Below are positions 1 through 9,149 of a DNA stretch of 64,000 nt, piece after piece. Origin of the DNA: Albula goreensis (Eukaryota > Chordata > Actinopteri > Albuliformes > Albulidae); the NCBI GenBank assembly GCA_022829145.1, contig CM040741.1:52298180-52362179 (forward strand), given 5' to 3'. The notes beneath the pieces are model-generated. The model saw only the letters and a list, made by a program, of their open reading frames with translations. It searched no databases and was not told where the DNA came from. Numbering within the stretch: position 1 is the first letter of the stretch; each line of letters begins with the position of its first letter. A program made the translations under genes and the position numbers.

Positions 1-1425
1 CACTGAGACATTTTTTATCAGGAATATTGGATTAAAAATCTACTAGAGGCTGACATTTAATCGTCTAATGAATATGTTTTTAGATGGGGGCATCTGGGCC
101 AGTGACCTGCAACATCTGCTTCTTTGGTCATGCAGTTATAGGATTTATTTTGAAAGTGGTATTACTCCCATATATAGCTTTTTTGATTTACTTAGCTGAT
201 TCATTAATAATAACAATGATACTAGCAAATACATTACAATTTATGGCAAGGGAAGTATTTTGTGATCTGTTTTTTTTTTATTTTTGTGAAGGATACATCA
301 GGAGAGAAAATTAAATCTTTGGTATAAGAGAAAAGGAGAAGACAGGAAACAATGGGATAGGAAAAATGAATGGCAGCACATTAGTAGGAATCTAGATGAT
401 GAGTAAAGTTTTGTGCCCCACATATGTAACAGGTGTGGAGTGTATATTCCATTTCAGCCAGCGATATTTTGTACTTTTGCATGCGACATTATGTTTCATT
501 ATTGGTACCTTTTTATTTGTCTGCTGCAGAAATAAGCTGTCCTTTTTTGGTGGGTGGGAGTAGGAGACAGGGAGAGAGCTGGAAACAGATAGACGACTAG
601 TAAGCAAGTAGGTACAGAGAATGTCAAATAAAAAACAACATGGGGAAGCCTAGAAAATCATTCACATGCTTTCTTCTTGCCAAATGTGTCTCTGTTGGAT
701 ACATTACTCTGTATTGCTGAGCCATGTTTGTGTTTCATTTACTATCTTTAAGGCAGGCAGTATTTATGCACAGGCTGTAAAGTAAAAGGTTTAGTAACAG
801 CCTGCTTATTCATTCACATGCTCTAAATAGCAGTTGAGCACATACATGTAAAGTTTTTTATATTGGTCCCTATTTACCTCAATATATAAAGTATGCTTTT
901 ATACCCTTAGTTGCCCAGTATGTTTCTCCTGTTTATATCCATTAACAAGGGAGAAGCATGTGTAACGTAGGTAACTATTTAACATTAATCATTGCTCCAT
1001 ATTATTTCATTACTGGGAAATAATTGCTCCGGCATCACATGTAGTACCCTTGTTTTGTTTTATTATTATTAAATAAAAATAGGATCTGCATACCTACAAT
1101 TTACAATGAGGATGGGGGCAGGATTGGATGCACATTTTTAATTGTATCTATCACTAACCACTAAGAAAAAGCATACTAAATAAAATACTCTGTTGTCTTG
1201 TGTTACCTTTTGTCGAAATGGAAAACAACATATTTTACAAGGGAAATGCAAAGGGTAAGAATGGACTTGCTTGCTAATTAATGCATTTTCAGTGTCTGGA
1301 TAATATTTTGAGACCAATTGGCTGGTCGTGATAATTATTAGTCTGGATCAGCACAATGACAAAGCTTTCACATCCCTGCCGTGCTGTCTCATCCTCTTGT
1401 ACACTGCTGTATAGCGGACACCACC
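1..1425. other. gene-free AT-rich stretch
   Basis: I see no gene here. Short open frames lack coding-like composition or any recognisable domain. The only structure is short A/T-rich runs and ATT tracts near 1058-1080. Confidence 0.6.
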
Positions 1426-1738
1426 CCACCCGCCCCTCCCAGCCAGACACATGCACAACCCTCACCCAAAAACAAACCCCACCCGACCCTCCCAGCCAGA
1501 CACATGCACAACCCTCACCCAAAAACAAACCCCACCCGACCCTCCCAGCCAGACACACGCACAACCCTCACCCAAAAACAAACCCGACCCGCCCCTCCCA
1601 GCCAGACACATGCACAACCCTCACCCAAAAACAAACCCCACCCGACCCTCCCAGCCAGACACGCACAACCCTCACCCAAACCCACCCCACCCACTCCTCC
1701 CAGCCAGACACAAGCACAACCCTCACCCAAACCCACCC
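1426..1738. repeat. 53-bp minisatellite, six copies
   Basis: Six head-to-tail copies of a C/A-rich unit built around CCTCCCAGCCAGACACATGC. The first four copies are 53 bp (1426-1637) and differ at only a few positions. The last two are shortened to about 49 and 51 bp and change AAAAACAAACC to AAACCCACC. Because the unit is not a multiple of three, every frame on both strands stays open for long distances and gives Pro/Thr/His-rich or Gly/Val/Cys-rich peptides; these are repeat artefacts. The strong strand asymmetry (almost no G on the plus strand) is notable. It is a plausible variable-number locus. Confidence 0.93.
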
Positions 1739-1982
1739 CCACGCTCCCGTAGGGTCTATGAATCCAATGAGAGTTATCAGTATCATTACCAGAAAAGGCT
1801 TATAGTGAAAGGTCACCAGCACAGAACATATATCATACATCTTAACAACAATATTCACATTCAGACAATTCAAATGTATAAAATGAGGTTCACATATGGC
1901 ACCAAAACCAATGTCACAAGTGAGACATTTCTCAACACTAAGTGCACACACAGACACAAACAGACACACAGACACAGACACA

Positions 1983-1983
<1 letters not shown>

Positions 1984-2042
<59 letters not shown>

Positions 2043-2044
2043 CA
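1984..2044. repeat. (CA)n microsatellite
   Basis: A nearly pure CA tract of about 60 nt, preceded from about 1945 by an interrupted CACAGA/CACAAA tract. Long translated His/Thr or Cys/Val frames over it are artefacts. Confidence 0.95.
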
Positions 2045-2045
2045 T

Positions 2046-3076
2046 AGTAACAGCAGGAGCAGCAGCAATCATTCTGCATTTGTTCGCATTGGGACATTAA
2101 TGTGCTGCTTAAAGTGTGATTCACATAGCATTTGTTTGGGCTTTGGAACTGGACTGCCCCTGAATGCCTTCAGCTAATTCAGTATTCCAGTAAATCTTAT
2201 GGCCGCCATTAGCTTAAGGGTGCTCCTTTGCCTGCTTGAAACGCACATCATGGTTAATGTCGAATTAGGTACAAATTGCTTATTGGATTGGATTATTGGA
2301 TTACCTCTACATTCAACCACCAGACACAATTTCACTTCTCTATTCATAGATCCAGACTGTCGTTCTCTTTCACTACATAGAAACCAGTGACCTTTTCCAT
2401 GATAAATTATTGGGAAATATTAATGTAAGTCCATATAGGGCCAGAGAATGCACTCAGACGCATAAATCAATGAGAACAAACCTAATGGGGTTTTAGAGGG
2501 AGAGGCATTAGGAGGATGATTTGTGTGGTGTGTCCTGTCATATCTTTCTGGTAGAGCCCCACCCAAAGCTGGGCCTGGACTACATTATAATGTTTGACAG
2601 GACAGAAATTCTCAAGAATTATAAAAATCATTTAAAAAATGTAAAATAATAAAAAAACATTGATTTAATTGCAGAATGCATTTTTGAAACCATGAGAACA
2701 ATACAAAATTCAAAGGCCTAAATTTAATAAACATTTGTCAAAGTCAAAATGAAGGACACATGTTACATGACCACACATCAGCCTTGGTGGAATTTGTGTA
2801 TGTATTTGCTTTTCATAACTATGCATTTGATTTAATTAATTAATAAGAACAAATAATTTAAAAACATATAATCAGCTCATTATTTGTGACTGACACTGCC
2901 TTTAATTGCCTGGATGTAATTAAATTACAAATTTTGTTTCAGTATCAACCGGTGGCCATGTAATTTTACTCCTCACAGAATCATATTGGGATGTATTTCA
3001 TTGAGGCAAAATTGTAATCCAAAGAGATAAACTGGCATTTTTATTCCTTATTTGTTAACTCCTTATGGAATACAGT
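2046..3076. other. gene-free stretch
   Basis: AT-rich sequence with no supportable exon. The part around 2890-2935 has dense TAATTA-type homeodomain-core motifs, but I cannot show that it is regulatory. Confidence 0.5.
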
Positions 3077-3128
3077 GAATGAATGAATGAATGAATGAAT
3101 GAATGAATGAATGAATGAATGAATGAAT
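3077..3128. repeat. (GAAT)13 tetranucleotide repeat
   Basis: Thirteen perfect GAAT copies in a row, an uninterrupted and therefore probably polymorphic tetranucleotide tract. Confidence 0.95.
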
Positions 3129-5196
3129 TTATTTCCATGTCTTGCCGTAAATAATCCACCCCTTACGGGATTATAAGACACTGTCATAATATCAATTATG
3201 ACCTCAAGCCTATGACCTCAAACAAAACTAGGGTGCCCAAGATCATTGAAAACATTTCTAAAAGCATTCATACCATGTACAGGTCAACAATCACAATTAG
3301 TGATTTCTAGATATTATCATGCAAAACAGTCATATAAAACAAATCGAATTTGACAAAAATGGGCAGATAAAATGGCCTGAGAAAAATGGAAAACACCATA
3401 ATGAGTAAGTATGAAAAAACTAGCTAGCCCACCCCATGAGCAACTTTGGTTACATGAAATGCAACTCCATACATAAGAATGGCGGGTTAACTGAAAATCA
3501 TACAAGGCCTGTAAAATTGTATTATTACTTTTGCAATTGGTATTTAGTATTGATGTCAATAAGTGAAATAACGTTCAGCTACAGGGGATTTCCATGACCT
3601 CTGAAATTCTGTGTACCACTTCCATATGTTGCTTTGCTTCATCTGCGTGAATGCTTTTGTGTCTGTCTTAACACATTCTACAATCATCCCAGGAAAGTTC
3701 TGCCTTTAGGGCAAAGACACTTCAGGGGTTACATCCTGACCATTTGTTGCAAACATTTCTGCCTTTTGTTTACTCTGTGTCTCTTTGTTTTAGAGGTTTC
3801 AGACAGAGCAATGACCTAAATAAAATACTATAGTGGGATAGAAATTAATGTTTCAATATTTTTTTTTTCAGTACTCAATCATTTTCATCCTCAGATCTAA
3901 TATTGTTCAATAAACTCAGACCTTAGTTAAATCAGGATTCATATTTCACTTTACAATTACAAATAACACAGGTGTTCTCTTTCCTCACTAACACAGATTG
4001 GCTAGTTTAATAGTCAGCACAAACCAAATGATGTTTCAGAGTTTGAACAATATTCTTTGCAGTTCATTTAATAAATTTTATTTTCTGAGGATGACAGCAC
4101 AAGCTTTCAGTATAAATAATAATAGCTAAAAAGGCTTAGGGAGCATGTTCCTTGGTGAAGCTTCAAGAAACAATATGGTGTCCATTACTATTTAGAATTC
4201 ACTTTACACCTCAGGCAAGATAAGAAAAACTTTAGGGGAATGTAAGTGTGTGTAGAACCTTGATACATACTTTTATATGGGTATCATCAATTTATAAATT
4301 TCACTCATAACATTTTGATGAAAAAATATGATTTAAAAATGTACATCAGGCAACTCCCTTGGAGTGTTCAAATTGCAAGCTGAACTCAACATTTTGCGAC
4401 TGAGGAAGATTTTCTACAATAACACTCTTTACACTTTATTGCACTTTTCTTTTCTCAAGGATGTTTTTGGTAAAATATTGCAAAATCTTTTAAACAAAAG
4501 CAAAATAAGATTTAAGCTGGTGGTAAAATCATTGCTTTGAGGTCACTGATACCACATACATTGCCATGATCTATGGATCTATGGATCATGGCAAAGGAAC
4601 ACATATGGGGAGATGCATAAATGTAAAATTCTAATCATGAGCCTTGAGTTGCAAACAACAATAAGGTGTAAATGAAAAAACTGCAGGAGGGAATGCAAAA
4701 CAAAAACACTGTGGAGTGTATTTTTAAGCAGAACAGTCTCTACAAGATGTGTAGTACGGCTTTTGCTCCATTATTAATGTTGCTGAAAATAAATCAGAAG
4801 TTCATATGAAATAGACGAACATCATACGTGCAAAAGAAAGACTGCATCAGGTAAAAGAAAAGTGCATAGAGAGTGCATACAATGACATGGTGAGCACAAT
4901 GTCTGCACCCGTTGTGACAATGTGTCGATGATATGCCCTGGAAACGTCATGGTAGGTCGCACAGATAAGCGATGCCCTCATAACCAAGGCTTCCGTCAGA
5001 CACAGAACAAGCACAAACTGCGGCTCTCTGTAGACAGAAATCTGCTGAATTAGAAAGGAACATACTGCCGTAAAACTGTGGATATGTGGCTGACTGATGT
5101 ATGTGTTTATGTTTAAGATCTAATCCAATAGTAACAACTGCAGGCATTGCAGCGCATGATTTAAATACTTAGTACAATAGTATCCTCACAACTTGA
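3129..5196. other. gene-free stretch with a small hairpin
   Basis: No gene recognised. The only distinct structure is a perfect hairpin at 4561-4594 with 11-nt arms TTGCCATGATC / GATCATGGCAA around a 12-nt loop that itself repeats GATCTATG. A minus-strand open stretch near 4850-5040 after a possible splice acceptor was considered and not called. Confidence 0.45.
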
Positions 5197-5284
5197 CTGT
5201 ATTCACTATATGCATATCTTTTAAGGTTTGAAAACTTCAAACTTCAAATTCAAACCTTAAAATATAAGCATAAAGTGAGTACAG
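5197..5284. repeat. 88-bp imperfect palindrome, possible MITE fossil
   Basis: The left arm at 5197-5232 and the right arm at 5249-5284 are reverse complements at 32 of 36 positions, with a 16-nt spacer. The inner 14 nt of each arm (TTTTAAGGTTTGAA) match perfectly. This is far more than chance complementarity and fits a small foldback element or a decayed MITE. No target-site duplication is clear. Confidence 0.7.
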
Positions 5285-5439
5285 GAACCAGTATACCCTT
5301 CAAATTTTCAAGACCTGACCTCAAACAGTATGGGCTTAATAGTCTCATTTAATCATGCTTTTTTGGATTCTTATTTAGATGCAACTTAAATTATTCTAAA
5401 TATGCAAAGCTTGTAAATGGAAAATAGCCTGCTGTGCCT

Positions 5440-5571
5440 GAAGATTTATTGCACTTTTTTTTTGTAATTCAATTTTTATTGAATGAATTGTTTCACAATA
5501 TAACCAACTTTGGCTCCCTGTGCATAAAAAGGCATATGGGAGAACAAAAATAGGGAGAAGATTTATTGCAC
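5440..5571 (-). mobile_element. 5'-truncated L1-like LINE insertion with target-site duplication
   Basis: The 15-nt sequence GAAGATTTATTGCAC occurs perfectly at 5440-5454 and again at 5557-5571. Between the copies lies 102 nt that, read on the minus strand, ends in CAATAAAAATTGAATTAC followed by nine A (T9 at 5455-5463 on the plus strand). A poly(A) tail with a perfect target-site duplication of this length is the signature of target-primed reverse transcription by L1-type machinery. The insert is a severely 5'-truncated 3' end, possibly of a LINE; family assignment from 102 nt is weak. The perfect duplication suggests a fairly young insertion. Confidence 0.8.
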
Positions 5572-8037
5572 CATTACAGTAGTGCCAATACAGTTATATT
5601 GTTAGAGAATAACAGTGTTGTATTATACAAAATGCACAGTGTGAGACAAGCTCTGCGTTTTCAGTGTGCAACTGTTTTCCTAAAGTTAAACATTAGAAAC
5701 ATGCCGGCCCATAATGGCACATCCCGAAACAGGGACGGCAGCTCAGGAGGTGCAAAAAGCTGGCAGCTGTTTCCCAAACACTGCTATGGAGGAGGGAATG
5801 GCTTGTTATCCCTGGCAGATGGTGGTGCTGCATGAACGGAAGAGACAGAACATTTACCAACTAGTTGTGAAAAAGCATTGCTTGCTAAAATCGGGCTGTG
5901 TGCTGTTCATTTCACTGCTAAGGATTGTACACTAGGCCTGCTAGAGCTGTACCCAGGGACTTGGGTACCTGTTTTTTTTCAATGTTTAAGCTGTTTAGGT
6001 TTTTGGTTTGTTATATGTTATGTTTTTTATTGATGCACACATGAAAACCTTATTTTGAATTTTAAAAGTAATGAAGGGCAAATGTTGCTTGAATCTGGGG
6101 CGGTGTGCCCTAATTGTATAACAAATATTGCACAGTACAAAAGCAAACAGTCCACTGTATTCCAGCATATGTGCTATTTACAGACCACTCCCCTTTATCT
6201 CTGCATGGGGCATGGTATCCAGGACACAGCATGAAGCAGCATCAGATGATAATCACAAGTCATCGACACCAGACCATTTCCGGAGGGGGACCAAAGCAAA
6301 ATGAGGAATTTCTAAACTAATATTTAGGGTTCTGTTGAGGAGATGAGCTGCGAGCCACAGTTTCCAAGTTTGCAAAAGTCATTGAAAGTAGTAACTACAT
6401 TCTATACTGTTATATTATAACAGTAACATAGCTTAGACCATTCTATATATAATTTCACACTTCTGACATCATCTGTGGATGACGGAGGTCTTTGAAAACC
6501 ATGTGTGAATCCCTGCCTGTGGTTAATAACGCTCAGCAACACTGCAATAGTTATATCTATAGCTAGACATTTCATGGTAATGTGTAAATCAGTACTTTCA
6601 CATTGTGATGTTACATTGGGAATTCTCATCAATGCTTTTATTACAAAGTAGGGGTTAAAAAACATGCTTTTGATTTTATTATGATTTTATTATTATTATT
6701 CTCATGGTTCCTTTGAGAGTTACAGGTTGACACCAGCTCCTCAGTGTCTGCATTGTCAAGGAATGCTTAGTTCATAGTCTTGCTCTGGCAGGCAGCTATT
6801 AAGCTGAGTGAGGGGGGGGTGTTGTTTTGATCGGACTCACTCATAAGTGACGAATGGCAATTTAAATACTGGCACCCCAGGCATTAGGCAAAGTATTAAG
6901 GCTCAGGACCAAGGGGTATGAAAACACAATGCACCATGGTGACTAAAAACCTACATAGGATAGCTTGGCTTTCCCTCCAACCCAGAGATCCTGAGACATA
7001 CTTCCTTTTCATTTTCCCAAACCTTCTAAGGTAGAAGATAAATGTTTTATGAACTTCCAGAAAATATGGGAGCACTATTCTGATTAATGTGTCCCCTGGA
7101 TCATAGGGGTTGGCGAGAGTAGACACATAATCATACATCATAATCCTCAGTTATTTTTAAGCACTAACAATTATAAGTTTAATCTCTAAGGGATTCATAT
7201 TTCTGTATTTTTGGGGCCCTTAATATTCATAGCCCATGCTTCAGACCCATGGGTTAGATTAAATAGTCCAGAAATATCCCTTTTTATTGTGTGTTGTCTT
7301 GACTGCAAATTTCTTTTTGCATAGTCTTGAATGTAGAGACATGAAAGGTTTGAGAGGAAGGCAGAACAACCAAAATGCTTTGAGGACACCTGCTGGACCA
7401 TATGACTAAACAATGGTGATGCATCACAATACAAACCTGGGACAAAAGAAAGACTCATGGAGAGGCTCAAATTTGTGTTTGATCGTGGATGACAACTCCA
7501 GAAATATCAAAGCCAAGTTGGATTATGGAAGATGATTTCCAGTTGTGTACAGTTTTATGATGCAACATAGGACCAGAATAACACATTTTTTATGGCTGAT
7601 TCTATTCATATATTTTTCATGTATTTGCATGTAAAGCCTAATCTTGTTTAATTAATCATTTACTAAGGCAATTAAATTGACTATGTGGGAGTGTTTTCTT
7701 ACATAACCTCAATGGCATCTTAAAATACTGACAACAAATTTGACTTCACATTCATGGGGTAATACTTGGCAAACACTTTGTTACTGTTATGCAAATAGTT
7801 TTGAAGAATAATTTTAAACTGTTTTGAAGGCACTGTTCTTGTTTTGTGCAAGAAAAAATAATAAAAACAATGATCAGTGGTAAAACCTTTTGACTCACTG
7901 TCGCTTGGAGCAGCATCAAAGAAGACTGTGTGTGAGTTAAAAAGCATTCAAAACAAATTCACAGAAAAAATAAGAACAGACAACGCCCTGTTAACATTTT
8001 TCTTTTTAATTGCTTAAATACTGAAACAAATAAGTTC
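5572..8037. other. gene-free stretch
   Basis: AT-rich DNA with short poly-purine runs and ATT tracts (about 6680-6700). No exon, RNA gene or recognisable repeat family was seen. Confidence 0.5.
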
Positions 8038-8330
8038 TTTTTTCTTGCAACCCTTAATTTTATTTCTTTGTATTGCAGAATTTTGAGAATTGATTCTGAG
8101 AAAACCAGCAAATCTGGGTTTCAAGCAGGCAGCCATTGTATGGAAATCGCAGTAGTAGTCAGCTATTCTGAACAAGAGAAAATCAATAAACTCTCAAGGA
8201 CATATTCAGTGTCAGAAACGTTGAACACAGGTTTTTGCTATTGGTGAAAACAAAGTGTTTCGGTACCAAAGGAGGAAATGAAAAGAACCAAATGAATGAT
8301 TAAAAAAAATGTCCTTTTGAACTGTCCAGC
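8038..8330 (-). other. 3' untranslated region and poly(A)-tail remnant of the myosin light chain retrocopy
   Basis: Downstream of the stop codon on the minus strand there is about 270 nt of non-coding sequence, then AATAAA (plus-strand TTTATT at 8059-8064). About 15 nt further comes an A-rich run AAAAAAGAAC (T run at 8038-8043). This order of stop, 3'UTR, polyadenylation signal and A-run is expected of a reverse-transcribed mRNA. The A-run is short and decayed, and I found no clear matching target-site duplication upstream, so the retrocopy must be old if this is right. Confidence 0.45.
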
Positions 8331-8939
8331 TCACCCAGACAGGATGTGTTTGACGAAGGAGGCATAGTTGATGCAGCCGTTGGCATCCTCCTGCCCAGCC
8401 ATGAGCCGGTCCACCTCATCTTCTGTCATCCGCTCACCGAGTGTGGCCAGGACATGCCTCAGCTCCGCCCCCATGATAGTACCATTACCCTCCTTGTCGA
8501 AGACCCTGAGGCCCTCCACAAAGTCCTCGAAATTGCCTTGGTCCTTGGACCGAGAGATATGCTGAAGCATAGGCAGGAAGGTCTCGAAGTCCACCAGCTT
8601 GGTATTCATTTCCTCTGGGCGTGGCTTTCCCAGGACCTTCAGGACATCAGCATTGGTCGGGTTCTGGCCCAAGGCCCGCATTACATCCCCGCACTGGGCA
8701 TAGGTGATCTTCATCTCGCCTGTCGGTGTCCGGTCAAATAGGGTAAAGGCCTCCTTGAACTCCTCGATCTGGTCAGGTGTGTACTCAAGGGTGATGCTCT
8801 TAGGATCAAAGGCGGGCTCTTTGGGGGCCTCAGGGATGGGTTCTGGGGCCACAGCTGGTTTGGGGGCCGGAGCCGCATCCTTCTTGGGCTCAGGCTTCTT
8901 TGGCTCCGGTTTTTTGGCTTCAAGCTTCTTTGGTGCCAT
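8331..8939 (-). CDS. cardiac-type essential myosin light chain 1 (MYL3/MYL4 family), intronless
   Basis: The 202-residue product is an essential light chain of the cardiac A1 class. This chain wraps the lever-arm IQ motif of the myosin heavy chain in sarcomeres and stiffens the neck. Residues 1-45 form the Lys/Pro/Ala-rich N-terminal extension (APKK and PEPKK repeats) that in A1 chains contacts actin. Residues 57-202 hold four EF-hand-like units, including the family blocks [20 protein letters not shown] (66-84), [18 protein letters not shown] (89-106), [12 protein letters not shown] and [20 protein letters not shown] (143-162). The loops are degenerate, as usual for a non-calcium-binding light chain. 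Length matches the family (about 195-200). The ATG is the only one upstream of the conserved block and has G at +4. MYL3/MYL4 genes normally have several coding introns, but this frame has none, so it is probably a retrogene. No internal stop or frameshift is present, which suggests selection or youth. MYL3 versus MYL4 cannot be settled by eye. Confidence 0.95.
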   Translation of the reverse strand: MAPKKLEAKKPEPKKPEPKKDAAPAPKPAVAPEPIPEAPKEPAFDPKSITLEYTPDQIEEFKEAFTLFDRTPTGEMKITYAQCGDVMRALGQNPTNADVLKVLGKPRPEEMNTKLVDFETFLPMLQHISRSKDQGNFEDFVEGLRVFDKEGNGTIMGAELRHVLATLGERMTEDEVDRLMAGQEDANGCINYASFVKHILSG

Positions 8940-8956
8940 GGAGACAAGGTGTAGAG

Positions 8957-8966
8957 CCTATATAGG
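8957..8966. promoter_or_regulatory. perfect CArg box (SRF-type site)
   Basis: CCTATATAGG fits CC(A/T)6GG exactly and is palindromic. It ends 18 nt upstream of the light-chain ATG (minus strand), within the presumed 5'UTR. CArg boxes bind SRF and are common in cardiac and muscle gene promoters. A match alone does not prove function, but its place beside a sarcomere gene is suggestive. Confidence 0.45.
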
Positions 8967-9073
8967 TGGCCTGGGGGTGCACGTGCCTGTCAGGGTTCGC
9001 TGGTGTCCAGAGGAGGGTGTGTGCGAGTGCACAGAGGACAATAATGCATAGATGGCGAGAGCCCTTCCTAAAG

Positions 9074-9081
9074 CTTTTATA
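9074..9081 (-). promoter_or_regulatory. TATA box of the light-chain gene
   Basis: On the minus strand the sequence reads CAATATAAAAGCTT, a good TATA element about 135 nt upstream of the ATG. Transcription would start near 9045, giving a 5'UTR of about 105 nt. CCCCCAGGCC near 8968-8978 (minus strand) could alternatively be a splice acceptor for an upstream non-coding exon. Confidence 0.45.
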
Positions 9082-9110
9082 TTGTCCTGACTGGGGAGGA
9101 GAGATCAGCT

Positions 9111-9143
9111 AGATAAACAAACGCTCTGTCATACTATAAAAGG
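9111..9143. promoter_or_regulatory. GATA site and near-CArg box upstream of the light-chain gene
   Basis: AGATAA (9111-9116) fits the WGATAR GATA-factor core. CTATAAAAGG (9134-9143) differs from the CArg consensus CC(A/T)6GG at one base. Both lie 30-70 nt upstream of the presumed TATA box. Clusters of GATA and SRF sites are known in cardiac promoters, so the cluster supports but does not prove muscle expression. Confidence 0.3.
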
Positions 9144-9149
9144 AAGAAC

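Noticed and set aside
1426-1738. CRISPR-like array
   Set aside because: The units are contiguous with no unique spacers and the DNA is from a vertebrate, so it is a minisatellite.
1356-2068. Long overlapping open frames on both strands, Pro/Thr/His-rich and Gly/Val/Cys-rich
   Set aside because: They are produced by the 53-bp minisatellite and CA tract; no frame has conserved content.
4850-5040. Minus-strand open stretch after TTTCTGTCTACAG
   Set aside because: It has one possible acceptor and about 55 open codons but no recognisable protein and no donor.
8346-8741. 131-codon plus-strand frame
   Set aside because: It is the antisense shadow of the myosin light chain coding sequence.
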